Part shown: positions 34,254-42,946 of the stretch, piece after piece
How the letters are laid out: each line of letters opens with the position of its first letter
Numbering within the stretch: position 1 is the stretch's first letter
Source: Cyclobacterium salsum
GTDB taxonomy: Bacteria; Bacteroidota; Bacteroidia; Cytophagales; Cyclobacteriaceae
NCBI RefSeq assembly: GCF_010119245.1
Contig: NZ_WNKG01000008.1
Location: 307,126 to 371,125, forward strand
Direction: 5' to 3'
Length of the DNA: 64,000 nucleotides
Notes under the pieces: model-generated
What the model was told of the DNA's origin: nothing
What the model saw: the letters and a program-made list of their open reading frames with translations, nothing else
Databases searched by the model: none
Position numbers and translations under genes: made by a program

Positions 34254-35699
34254 CTATTTTGGAACCTTAATTAAGGTTCCGGCGCTGAGGGATTCGTTAA
34301 GGTCCATTCCGTTTAAGATGGCCAGTTCCTCGAGGCGTGCATCGGGAAAACCTTGCGCTTTCAGGGCTTGTTCCAGGCTGGTGTTTCGGGAAAGGGTCAC
34401 GATGCCCAGCCTTTCGGGTTGCCGGTTGAGTTTGTCCGCTTCTTTCAGTTCCCTGAAATTTTTCATGGTAGAAAGGAAGGCAGATTCGTAGGTAGCATAG
34501 TTGGCTGATTGGGCCAATCCCATCAATTGGTAGCTAACATCACCTTGTTGGATAAAATAAACCAACAAGCGGATACCGGAACCGTTTTCCTGTTTTTGCT
34601 CCGCCAGCAATTGAAGGGAAGCCAGACCGTTGACCTTTTCTTCGCTGACAGAAAGTACCTCAAGCTTGTATTGTTCCACCATTTGATCCGCCATCTCCCG
34701 GAAATTACTGCCGGAAGCCAGCGTCATCGTGAGGACGGCCTCTCCGCTTTTGGGAGCCATCTGAACCTGCTGTGGGGAGTTTTGGAGATTCCAGTCACCG
34801 GGTACCGGAAAGCGAAATTTAAGTTCGGGATGGTAAAAGACATTGTTTTCTACAAATCCCTGGCGGGGATCTTCGCCGTACACCAAGCCTTCTATCCGAC
34901 GTAAATACGCTTCCCTGTTTACCTCGGTAGCTTCCAGATTCAGCTTTTCCTTCCAGGTAGCTGCCAGTTGGGCCACCGTCTGGTTTCTCTCCGCCGGAGA
35001 GGGGTGGGTAGAAAGGAATTCTGGTATTTCACTACCACCGGCTTTTTCCTGCTGACGTTCCAGGGTTTCAAAAAACCCGGCCATCTCGACGGCATCGTAA
35101 CCGATTCTGGACGAATATTCCACACCCAATTCATCGGATTGCCTTTCTGCATCCCTGCCAAAACTCAACAATGCCAGTTGCATGCCTTGGGAAAGGGGCT
35201 CAATAAATTCGGACAACTGGGGCACCAGCACCACACCGGCGATCATGCCCAACTGTCCCAGCAGGTTGTTGCGCTGCTGAATAACGGAATGTCGGGCCGT
35301 GACATGGCCTATTTCATGCCCCAGCACGCCTGCAAATTCTGCCTCGTTGTTGAAATGTGCCATGATGCCCCGGGTGAAGTACACAAATCCCCCTGGTACC
35401 GCAAAGGCATTGATCACCGGTGAGTCGACGATCTTGAATTCGTAAGCCAGGTTGGCTCGGTGAGAAACGGCCGCCATTTCCTCTCCCTTTTCGGTAATAA
35501 AAGCCTGCAAGTCCGGATCTTCGTACCTGCCAAAATAAGCCATAATTTCCGGGTCAGATTCCTTTCCCATTTGTATTTCCTGCTTTTCGGACATCAGGAC
35601 CAGCTGTTTTTTTCCCGTCACCGGGTTTCGGACACAACTTATCTGGATGAATACCAATCCAATCAGGAAAAAACGAACAAAAATCAAAAGTTGCGGCAT
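34254..35699 (-). CDS. M48-family metalloprotease lipoprotein (BepA-like)
   Basis: 481 residues. Lipobox IQISC with the cysteine at 22. The peptidase M48 domain has the zinc motif HEIGHVTARH (H128, E129, H132), a third ligand in DAERQSDELGVEY, and AVPGGFVYFTRG just before it. The C-terminal part has a second domain (FRFPVPGDWNLQNSP and following) and a LysM-like end (AILNGMDLNESLSAGTLIKVPK). Related BepA/YfgC proteins degrade misassembled outer-membrane proteins. It is divergent from the M28 gene with about 220 nt between. Confidence 0.9.
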   Translation of the reverse strand: MPQLLIFVRFFLIGLVFIQISCVRNPVTGKKQLVLMSEKQEIQMGKESDPEIMAYFGRYEDPDLQAFITEKGEEMAAVSHRANLAYEFKIVDSPVINAFAVPGGFVYFTRGIMAHFNNEAEFAGVLGHEIGHVTARHSVIQQRNNLLGQLGMIAGVVLVPQLSEFIEPLSQGMQLALLSFGRDAERQSDELGVEYSSRIGYDAVEMAGFFETLERQQEKAGGSEIPEFLSTHPSPAERNQTVAQLAATWKEKLNLEATEVNREAYLRRIEGLVYGEDPRQGFVENNVFYHPELKFRFPVPGDWNLQNSPQQVQMAPKSGEAVLTMTLASGSNFREMADQMVEQYKLEVLSVSEEKVNGLASLQLLAEQKQENGSGIRLLVYFIQQGDVSYQLMGLAQSANYATYESAFLSTMKNFRELKEADKLNRQPERLGIVTLSRNTSLEQALKAQGFPDARLEELAILNGMDLNESLSAGTLIKVPK

Positions 35700-35922
35700 G
35701 GTAGTTTACATTATAGGGTATAGAACTGGCTTACTTGATATCAAAACCTGTGCTAGAAAATAGGATTCCTCCTTATAACTTGTTTCAGACAAATAGGGTA
35801 CTTCGTTTGTGCTGCAAAAATAACTACAGGAATGGTAAAGAAAGCAGCAACCGGAGCTATTTTTGAAGTAGATTTTCCAGCAATGGCTGCCAGAATCATT
35901 TTTCCCTGGTTACTTTAGTATC

Positions 35923-37305
35923 ATGAAAAATCGAATTCATTTCTTTCCGATCATTTCTTTTGGCCTGCTATTCCAAGGCTTAGTTATGTTGTCAACCTTG
36001 CCGGGAATGGCTCAGGTAACTTCCATCCACCGGGAACCGGAGCTTGAAGCGATGGTAAAAGCCGTTTCAAAAGATAGTTTGCAAAACTACCTGGAAGGCT
36101 TGGTGAGCTTTGGCACGCGGCATACGCTAAGCAAGGATCAGCAGGGTCGTGGAATAGAAGCGGCCAGGCAATACGTCCTTTCCCGCTTTCGCTCGTTTGA
36201 AAGTACTTCCGGCGGCAGGCTGACAGCTGAGATCGATTATTTTCAGGTGGAAGCGGATGGCCGTCGCGTAGATCGGGATACCCGGATGGGCAATGTAATG
36301 GCTACCCTGAAAGGAGCGGATCCGGAGGATGACCGGGTTTTTGTGGTGAGCGGGCACATTGACAGCCGGGTGTCGGATATTATGAATGCCGAAGCCGATG
36401 CACCCGGTGCCAATGACGACGGCTCCGGCGTAGTCGCCCTGATCGAAATGGTACGCATCATGAGCCAACAATCCTTTCCAGCCACCATCGTCTTTGTAGC
36501 TGTTTCCGGAGAAGAGCAGGGCCTGATCGGGGCTGCCCACCTTGCCCGGAAAGCAAAAAACGAAAACTGGAACCTGGTGGCCATGATCAACAACGACATG
36601 ATCGGAAACAGCACCTCCAGCGGCACAGATCTACGGGACAACACCAAGCTGCGCGTATTCAGTGAGGGCGTACCTCTTTTCGAAACCGAGCAGATGGGCT
36701 CTGTCCGGCAGTCCACCAACGCCGAAAACGACAGCAAGTCACGGCAACTGGCCCGCTACATCAAGGAGGTGGGTGAGCGCTATGTGGATCAATTGGAAAT
36801 TAAATTAATTTACCGAAACGACCGCTTTTTAAGAGGGGGAGACCACACCCCCTTTTCCAGAGAAGGATTTACGGCCGTACGCTTGTGCGAAATGAATGAA
36901 AATTATTTCCATCAGCACCAGGACATCCGGATGGAAGATGGGCAGCAATACGGAGATTTAATCGACTACATCGATTACGAATACCTGCGGAAAAACACCG
37001 CCGTAAATCTGGCAGTACTGGCCAGCCTTGCCTCCGCCCCAGGGGTGCCCCAAGAGGTAGGGGTAGATATCAGCGGGTTGAGCAATTCGACTTTACTGCG
37101 TTGGAAAAGCCCTGAAAACGGCACCGCCAGCGGCTATTACGTGCTGATGCGCGAAACCAGCGATTCCATGTGGGAACGAAAATTTTATACCGCGGAGCTG
37201 GAAATGGAGCTGCCTTACTCCAAGGATAACTACTTCTTTGCCGTACAGTCCGTGGGAGCCAATGGAGCGGAAAGCCTGCCCGTATTCCCCAGGCCGGTGC
37301 GATAA
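35923..37305 (+). CDS. M28-family aminopeptidase, secreted
   Basis: 460 residues. A signal peptide (1-28, ending GMAQ) precedes an M28 zinc aminopeptidase: H145 in SGHID, D165 in GANDDGSGVVALIEM, the catalytic pair E197-E198 in SGEEQGLIGA, a later aspartate in INNDMIGN, and a histidine in GGDHTPFSREGF. The C-terminal 90 residues form an FN3-like beta domain (VDISGLSNSTLLRWKSPENG), common in Bacteroidota M28 proteins. It cleaves N-terminal residues from peptides in the periplasm or outside the cell. Followed by a hairpin terminator. Confidence 0.92.
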   Translation: MKNRIHFFPIISFGLLFQGLVMLSTLPGMAQVTSIHREPELEAMVKAVSKDSLQNYLEGLVSFGTRHTLSKDQQGRGIEAARQYVLSRFRSFESTSGGRLTAEIDYFQVEADGRRVDRDTRMGNVMATLKGADPEDDRVFVVSGHIDSRVSDIMNAEADAPGANDDGSGVVALIEMVRIMSQQSFPATIVFVAVSGEEQGLIGAAHLARKAKNENWNLVAMINNDMIGNSTSSGTDLRDNTKLRVFSEGVPLFETEQMGSVRQSTNAENDSKSRQLARYIKEVGERYVDQLEIKLIYRNDRFLRGGDHTPFSREGFTAVRLCEMNENYFHQHQDIRMEDGQQYGDLIDYIDYEYLRKNTAVNLAVLASLASAPGVPQEVGVDISGLSNSTLLRWKSPENGTASGYYVLMRETSDSMWERKFYTAELEMELPYSKDNYFFAVQSVGANGAESLPVFPRPVR

Positions 37306-37331
37306 AGGGCTGAGCAGAGTGTTAAGAAACA

Positions 37332-37379
37332 GATCAGCATTTACATGAGTAATACTTTCGCTGATCGCCCCTATTTTTT
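37332..37379 (+). terminator. Hairpin and T-run after the M28 gene
   Basis: GATCAGC (37332-37338) pairs with GCTGATC (37360-37366), with a T-run at 37374-37379. It lies 27 nt after the stop. Confidence 0.6.
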
Positions 37380-37505
37380 CAGCCATTTCTTAGGGGACGC
37401 TGCGGTGGAGGAAAAGGTTTTGACAAAATGAAAGTAAAACCCTTTATAATAATAATATTTTTTTATAAATTAATGCTATTTCAAAATAATAAACGTAACT
37501 CCACC

Positions 37506-38006
37506 ATGAAAACAAATTTTCATTTTACCCTTATCTTAATTCTATTTGTAGGTTTTTCCTCCTGCTCGTTAAACGATGATGACGGAAATATCAAAATAGA
37601 AATTTGTAACAATAATATCGACGATGATGGTGATGGACAGATCGATTGTGCTGACAGTGATTGCTCTGAAGAGGATAATTGTATACAGGCTGGTTCAGAT
37701 TACAGGCTAAAAGACAATATTTCTTTGCTTCCATATGGTCTTTCAGAAGCATTGCAATTGGATGCGAAAATCTACCACTACAAAGCTGATGAGTCATCAG
37801 AAAAACGGATGGGTTTTATGGCCCAAGATGTACAATCAATTATGCCGGAATTGGTTAGTGTCGATAAATCCAACCAACATCTAAAACTTAAATACATGGA
37901 TTTAATGGCCGTTCTGGTCAATGCAATTAAAGAACAACAAAAGACTATTGAAGCCAACCAACAGCAAATAGAAATGCTTATTTGCGAACTTGAAAAGCAA
38001 GAGTAA
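37506..38006 (+). CDS. Lipoprotein with EF-hand-like loop and S74 (endosialidase-type) chaperone domain
   Basis: 166 residues from the ATG at 37506, which starts a proper lipoprotein leader (lipobox GFSSC, cysteine at 20); a longer frame from 37428 adds a non-signal leader. An acidic loop, NNIDDDGDGQIDCADSDC (about 36-53), is a calcium-binding thrombospondin-3-like repeat. The rest is an S74 intramolecular chaperone: SDYRLKDNISLLPYGLSEAL with the Ser-Lys pair, then RMGFMAQDVQ and a final coiled coil. S74 domains normally end long phage or adhesin fibres and cleave themselves off; here the fibre is missing. Confidence 0.8.
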   Translation: MKTNFHFTLILILFVGFSSCSLNDDDGNIKIEICNNNIDDDGDGQIDCADSDCSEEDNCIQAGSDYRLKDNISLLPYGLSEALQLDAKIYHYKADESSEKRMGFMAQDVQSIMPELVSVDKSNQHLKLKYMDLMAVLVNAIKEQQKTIEANQQQIEMLICELEKQE

Positions 38007-38065
38007 TCCAACCAATTAGAAAAACGTCAGCACCTTCGCTTAACCAAGCCCCAACGGACCTGGTT

Positions 38066-39667
38066 TCAATACGCAAAATTTGCCAGGTGAGCGGCGGAAA
38101 AGGTCTGGAATACCTGATTGAAGTAGGTGCAATACTCGGCATAAATGCCGGGGTTGTTGCAGTCCAAGCCATAGGTCAGTGCCATGGCCAACATTTCGAC
38201 GGGAACGGGAATGGTAGCGATGGCCATAAAGGTTTTTTCTTCCGTCATCAGCAGGGTCATGTAAACATAAAAGGCGTATTGGAGACCGTCCTGCCCCATC
38301 AGGTATTCGTTACCTAGAGATAATATCCAGGCCACTTTTCTTCCTCCGTCAAACTCGTCCCAAACGGAATATTCCTCGTCAACGGTAAACCCGCTCATTC
38401 CGTAGCGATAAGCAAAATTTTGGTTGATAACCTCGCCCATTACCAGCAGCAATTCTTCAAAATTCGTCTCTGAAAAATCATTTTGCACCCCGTAGAAATA
38501 AAGTTGCATGTCATTGCCATCGGTATTGACTACCTGAAAGGCTTCCTCTGCCGGATTGTATTGCAACGTGCGGCCTTCCGGCACGGCCAGAACCACGCCG
38601 TTGTTGATATCTTCGTAGATATCGTAGTACATGGCATCGTAATCGAGTTGGATATTGAGATCCAGCGCAAACTCGTCCGATAACTTTTGGATGTTTTCCG
38701 GATCATCCGAAGTGTCCATCATCTCGCTGAGGGAGCGTGTTTTGATGGGATAAAATTCAAAACCGAGCGCTTCAATCGATTCGGATTCAAAACCATCAAA
38801 AGTACTTTCCAGCAATTTTTCCGTAACGTACCGTTCGCTATCCCCTGCAGAAACTGATCCATTCGGAAATTCCGTCGCAGCGGCGACTACCTCCTCCGTA
38901 AATTCAATTTTGGCGGCCGCAGAAAAAAGTTGTACGAGGTTTTCGAATCCGGGAGGGAGACTGGTGGACGTAGAGCGTTCCAACTCTGAAAGGTAATTGG
39001 CAGGGATAATCCAACTTACATTGCTGGCACCCTTTTCCAATCCCCCATCTCCAATGCCTATAAGCCGGCCTTGGGGATCAAATACAGGGGCTCCGGAAAA
39101 TCCCGGTAGCAGACTTCCCTCCAGATAAAGAATGTTCAGGTCCAGTGCCGGAAACCCAATTCGCGCCAGCGCATCTTTGTCTTTTTTGGGAATCAGGTTG
39201 GCCAGGGTTTCGGGGTCTACAAATCCTTTTTTCATCTGCCTGGACGAACTCCCGATGGCGCCTCCATTAAAACCAAGGGCATACACGCTGGTGCCAAAAC
39301 CAACCTTTTCAGGACTAAAGTTGCTCAACGGTGTAATTTCTGCGGGAGGAGCGGGTTCTCCGGGTAACAATTCCAATAAAACCAAATCCGCCTTTTGCAG
39401 GACTTTCTTAATCTGGGCTTTTCTCCAGGCCTGTCCCGGATACAGGATACGTATGTCTCCCGTACGACTCATGCCATGAAGGGAAGTAACCACCTGATTG
39501 GGAGATTTCCATACAAAACCTGTCAACGCGTTCGAGCTGCGGTTATCGGCAGCCACCACCACCTTCACCAGGGCATTTTTCACCTTACCCGGGTCAAAGG
39601 ACTGGGCTAAGGAAGGGAAAACCAAAAGAGAGGTTAGCCAAAAAAGAAGTACGGGGAATTTATTCAT
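38066..39667 (-). CDS. Exported trypsin-like serine protease
   Basis: 533 residues from the ATG at 39667, which begins a normal signal peptide (MNKFPVLLFWLTSLLVFPS, ending LAQ); an ATG 27 nt earlier adds nine residues. The first 230 residues are an S1-type fold with H in TSLHGM, D in KADLVLLEL and S in PGFSGAPVF. The C-terminal 300 residues have no recognised family. It overlaps the upstream membrane gene by eight bases, so the two are co-translated and probably work together. Confidence 0.82.
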   Translation of the reverse strand: MNKFPVLLFWLTSLLVFPSLAQSFDPGKVKNALVKVVVAADNRSSNALTGFVWKSPNQVVTSLHGMSRTGDIRILYPGQAWRKAQIKKVLQKADLVLLELLPGEPAPPAEITPLSNFSPEKVGFGTSVYALGFNGGAIGSSSRQMKKGFVDPETLANLIPKKDKDALARIGFPALDLNILYLEGSLLPGFSGAPVFDPQGRLIGIGDGGLEKGASNVSWIIPANYLSELERSTSTSLPPGFENLVQLFSAAAKIEFTEEVVAAATEFPNGSVSAGDSERYVTEKLLESTFDGFESESIEALGFEFYPIKTRSLSEMMDTSDDPENIQKLSDEFALDLNIQLDYDAMYYDIYEDINNGVVLAVPEGRTLQYNPAEEAFQVVNTDGNDMQLYFYGVQNDFSETNFEELLLVMGEVINQNFAYRYGMSGFTVDEEYSVWDEFDGGRKVAWILSLGNEYLMGQDGLQYAFYVYMTLLMTEEKTFMAIATIPVPVEMLAMALTYGLDCNNPGIYAEYCTYFNQVFQTFSAAHLANFAY

Positions 39668-40526
39668 CGTTAAATACTTGAAGTAGCGCAGCATAAGCTT
39701 TGGTCCGTATATCCGGAGAGAAGTTTTCTTCCAATGAATTGGAAATACCCGGCCAGGGGGCTTCCAGAGAACGCAAGTGTTGTTCCAATGCGTCTAGACC
39801 TTGATCCGGGTTTTGGCTTAAGATACTCTCCGGAATGATCAGACGCTGTTCTCCTTCAGAGCTGCTGGAGCAAAACCCATCTCTCAGGGACAATAAGGCT
39901 GTTTTGGCCTGGGCTTCGCTCAGGCTATTTAGGAATGCAGGCACCAGTTTCGCCCATAGTCCACCTGCTGTTTTGAAGGTATTAAATACCTCGGCCGACG
40001 CGGTCGATTCCTCCGCATAGACAAGAAAATCACAAGCCGTAATACTCACCTCAGTGCTGTAAAGCACGTTGGCCTGACGCACGGCCAGGGAGGAATCCGC
40101 CCTGATAAAATCCGTCACCAAAAGCCTTGCCTCTTCCGGACTATAGCCAATATCCAGGTATTCGTCCATTTTATCCGAAAGGCTGGGTGCAAAGGGATCA
40201 TTGGAGCGAATATAAAGTCCTATCAAAATCCCAATGGCAGAAAACAAGCCAAAAGAACCAATGCGCAGACTTTTGACCGGATCCAGGAACTTTTCATTCA
40301 ACCCGATCAAAATGGCGAGCAGCGAAGTGATGGTGCCGACCACGCCACTCACCACCGGAGACACCGACAGGCCCATCAGAAGCCCTAAAAACAACCCGAT
40401 TCCAAGCCCATTAAACACAGCCGTAAAGGCTTGTAGCTTGCTTCCTGAATGGGCTGCATCCGGAAGTAATTCCTGAAAGGAAGGTTTTGGTTCCGAATCG
40501 GGACCTGGGGAGTCATTTTCTTCCAT
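39660..40526 (-). CDS. Membrane protein paired with the serine protease
   Basis: 288 residues. A short polar start is followed by three helices (about 36-58, 60-76, 87-106) and a soluble C-terminal 180 residues made of helices (YLDIGYSPEEARLLVTDFIR, LSEAQAKTALLSLRDGF). Its stop overlaps the protease start by eight bases. No family recognised. It may hold or regulate the protease at the inner membrane; this is inferred from coupling only. Confidence 0.75.
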   Translation of the reverse strand: MEENDSPGPDSEPKPSFQELLPDAAHSGSKLQAFTAVFNGLGIGLFLGLLMGLSVSPVVSGVVGTITSLLAILIGLNEKFLDPVKSLRIGSFGLFSAIGILIGLYIRSNDPFAPSLSDKMDEYLDIGYSPEEARLLVTDFIRADSSLAVRQANVLYSTEVSITACDFLVYAEESTASAEVFNTFKTAGGLWAKLVPAFLNSLSEAQAKTALLSLRDGFCSSSSEGEQRLIIPESILSQNPDQGLDALEQHLRSLEAPWPGISNSLEENFSPDIRTKAYAALLQVFNDE

Positions 40527-40602
40527 GGCAGATGCTGGCTATTTAGGGATTGAAGAATAGAGGGCATGTATAAATCTGCAATCAATATAATAAAAATTCA
40601 AA

Positions 40603-40629
40603 TTAAAAATACACCTGTTGTATTTTTAA
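40603..40629. promoter_or_regulatory. Palindrome in a divergent promoter region
   Basis: TTAAAAATAC (40603-40612) and GTATTTTTAA (40620-40629) are a perfect inverted repeat around 7 nt. It sits between the divergent protease and YciI operons, so an operator is more likely than a terminator. Confidence 0.45.
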
Positions 40630-40745
40630 GTAAGTGAGGCAAAGTATCTTATATCGTATCTGCAAGCAGAAACAGGACCGTTCTCTCTGTGAGGATTTCA
40701 AAATTTCATCCGTAATGAGTATTATTGAATAAACCATTGGTCAAT

Positions 40746-41048
40746 ATGAATCACTACCTGCTTATTTACACGGTTTCACCGGATTACCTGGAAAAAAGGG
40801 GTGCCTATCGCAAAGAACACCTGGAACTAGCCGAAAAGCTCCACCACGAAGGCCAACTAATAATGGGTGGTGCGCTGGCAGATCCCTCCGACAAGGCCAT
40901 TCTCCTCTTCCGGGGAGAAAGTCCCGCTGCCGCAGAAGCTTTTGTGCTGGCGGATCCGTATGTAAAAAACGGGCTGGTTCTTTCCTGGGAAATCAGAAAA
41001 TGGACGGTGGTGGTAGGCAATGTAAATGCCCCGGACAACCCATCCTGA
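40746..41048 (+). CDS. YciI-like protein
   Basis: 100 residues from the ATG at 40746; an earlier in-frame start at 40725 has no family match. It has the whole YciI/DGPF ferredoxin-like fold: MNHYLLIYTVSPDYLEKRGA, the HLELAEKLHHEGQLIMGGAL helix with the conserved histidine, and SPAAAEAFVLADPYVKNGLV. Function is poorly known; some act as small dehydrogenase- or isomerase-like enzymes. Its TGA overlaps the next ATG by one base (TGATG), so the two are coupled. Confidence 0.88.
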   Translation: MNHYLLIYTVSPDYLEKRGAYRKEHLELAEKLHHEGQLIMGGALADPSDKAILLFRGESPAAAEAFVLADPYVKNGLVLSWEIRKWTVVVGNVNAPDNPS

Positions 41049-41416
41049 TGACAAATTGTCGTGTGTCTGTTATTCTTCCCCTAAAGGATTACACTCCCTT
41101 TTTGGAAGAAAGCCTGAAAAGTACGGTTTCCTGCCTGAAACCGGAGATGGAATTGATCCTGGTAGATGACCGAATGGATCCGGATTGTATGCCTGTCTTA
41201 AAACCCCACCTCTCCCACCCGAAGGTTACGCTTAAAAAAGCAAATGGAACGGGCATCGTCAACGCGTTGCACACGGGTTTGTCTCTTGCTAAAGGACTCT
41301 ATATCGCCCGAATGGATGCCGATGACTTTTGTATGGGGGATCGATTTACGCTAAAGCAGGAGTATCTGGACAGGCATTCCTTTAAGGAAGGAGAAGATTA
41401 CCTGTGGATGGTCTAA
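41048..41416 (+). pseudogene. Truncated family 2 glycosyltransferase
   Basis: 122 residues. The N-terminal half of a GT-A/GT2 enzyme is clear: RVSVILPLKDYTPFLEESLK, ELILVDDRMDPD, and ARMDADDFCMGDRF with the DxD metal motif. The sequence ends with a stop right after HSFKEGEDYLWMV, where about 120-180 residues of acceptor-binding region should follow. The enzyme is unlikely to be active. Start overlaps the YciI stop. Confidence 0.7.
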
Positions 41417-41456
41417 GAAGTTTTTTTAATACGAGGGATCGGCAATCTCCCAGCAA

Positions 41457-42080
41457 TCAGTTGAGATGGTAGGGAACGCCGGTCTCCCTATTAAATACAT
41501 TGGCGGAAAAAATCAAGGTCTGTACCAAAACCAAAATCAGGATTATTGCTGCGATCTCCAATTGGGCAAACCGCTCTCCGGAGTGGAATATTTTTTCTGA
41601 CTGAGAAAGGATCTGCTCTCCTTCTTCCAGTTGGATGCTGGATAGTTTTTGCAATTCATCCATAGCGGTAGTGAGCTGGGCTTCCATTTTAAGCGTGGAG
41701 GCATTCCTCGTAAGTAAACCGCCGATCGTATCAACGGTTCCTACCAGATGGCGGAGGTGCTGTTCCTCCGCCGTAGTAAGTTCGGTCTCCTGAAACAATT
41801 CGGTAAGCCGGTTTATCCGGTCCAGGTTTTTGGCCAGGGCGGAATGCTGTCGTTCTGCTTTCTCTTCCTGAAGGGCTACCCTCATTTCAGACAGATTCAG
41901 GGAAATATCGTAAATATAGCCTTCGACCAACAGCCGGTCCTGGTAAATGGCAGCCATTGCTGTTCTCATTTTACCGGCATTGCTTCTTTCCTGAAAATGA
42001 TTCAATAGTACCACCCCTACAACTGCCAGTAACAGAAGGGAAAGCTTACGTTTATTGCGGATGCTGTATACCCATTTCAT
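41457..42080 (-). CDS. Membrane protein with 4HB_MCP-like sensor domain
   Basis: 207 residues. A helix at about 12-28 and another near 178-195 flank a periplasmic helical region of 150 residues (ERSNAGKMRTAMAAIYQDRL, LDRINRLTELFQETELTTAE) that matches the four-helix bundle of chemoreceptor-type sensors. No HAMP, kinase or methyl-accepting domain follows; the C-terminus is only 12 residues. It is therefore a sensor without an output and may act through a partner. Located 33 nt downstream of the GreA-like gene. Confidence 0.75.
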   Translation of the reverse strand: MKWVYSIRNKRKLSLLLLAVVGVVLLNHFQERSNAGKMRTAMAAIYQDRLLVEGYIYDISLNLSEMRVALQEEKAERQHSALAKNLDRINRLTELFQETELTTAEEQHLRHLVGTVDTIGGLLTRNASTLKMEAQLTTAMDELQKLSSIQLEEGEQILSQSEKIFHSGERFAQLEIAAIILILVLVQTLIFSANVFNRETGVPYHLN

Positions 42081-42113
42081 AGATGTGTGGAAAGAGGTTT
42101 TGGAAAATACTTT

Positions 42114-42506
42114 TTAACTCACCGGCACTGCTTCGGGGTTTTTTACCTTGAGTATCTGGATAATCCTTCTGCCAACAGGCAAGGGCCAATCTACCCGATC
42201 CCCCTCCTTATATCCTATCAGGGCAACACCTAGAGGCGAAAACAGGGAAAGCTTGGAAGTAGTCAGGTCCGCATTTTCCGGAAGCTCCAAGGTCATGGCG
42301 ATCAACTGATCTTGCTTTTCAAATTTGACTTCAAAATAACTACCCAATTGAATTACTTTCCGGGGCATCGCGGCATCTGTCACTTTTTTTGCCTTTTGAA
42401 TTTCGCTTACCAGTTGCCTTACCTCCTTTGTTTTTTCAGTAGGGTTTAAATGATTGATAAGATTAAAGATGCGGTCTGCATCACTAGTTTTAATGATTGG
42501 TAACAT
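42114..42506 (-). CDS. GreA/GreB C-terminal-domain protein (Rnk-like)
   Basis: 130 residues. A short helical N-terminus precedes the GreA/GreB C-terminal beta domain: MPRKVIQLGSYFEVKFEKQD, KLSLFSPLGVALIGYKEGD and VDWPLPVGRRIIQILKV. It lacks the long GreA coiled coil, as in Rnk. Rnk-like proteins bind RNA polymerase and affect nucleotide metabolism; role here unknown. Followed by the sensor-like membrane gene in the same direction. Confidence 0.85.
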   Translation of the reverse strand: MLPIIKTSDADRIFNLINHLNPTEKTKEVRQLVSEIQKAKKVTDAAMPRKVIQLGSYFEVKFEKQDQLIAMTLELPENADLTTSKLSLFSPLGVALIGYKEGDRVDWPLPVGRRIIQILKVKNPEAVPVS

Positions 42507-42946
42507 TATTTTAATTGTTTAAATACGTATTTGAGGAATGTGTTGCCATATTGAGGCACTTAACTTAGGTAATAAAAATGCGACCCTCCACCCTGATTTT
42601 AGGGGTAGAGGGTTTAGCTGATGAAGGCTTTATTGTGGCCAATAAATAGCCTACCTGCTTTCATTGAAAAACAAAAGCAAGGAAGTAACAGGGCCCTATG
42701 ATAGAAAAATACCAAAATCATGATCTTCGGTGAATATACGAAAAAAATACCATCTTATCTGTTTTCTACCCAAGTATTTTTCCACAGCTCCAACTGGGTG
42801 GTCAACAGCCGGTAAAACGGTGCCAGAAGAAAAATACGAACGGGCAATTTGGGGCATCCGCAATTGTTCTGACGATCGAAATCACAAACCACAATTGTCT
42901 GGCAGGAATTGCCAATGGAGGCCAGGGGTTTCGCCGAACCAGGGGC
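42507..42946. other. Intergenic region, no gene recognised
   Basis: 440 nt between two minus-strand genes. A hairpin-like stretch (ACCCTC to GAGGGT) occurs around 42578-42612. A translatable stretch near 42860-42970 has protein-like composition but no start, no stop relation and no family match. The palindromic GC-rich sequence around 42916-42950 may act as a terminator for the DUF4153 gene. Confidence 0.4.

Noticed and set aside
33611..34270. Small frames in the repeat region
   Set aside because: They read through the direct repeat copies and change frame between them.
37428..37505. Longer start for the S74 lipoprotein
   Set aside because: The extra 26 residues lie before a standard lipoprotein leader; the ATG at 37506 is the better start.
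37506..38006. Prophage origin suggested by the S74 domain
   Set aside because: No other phage structural, lysis or integrase gene nearby; the protein is a lipoprotein.
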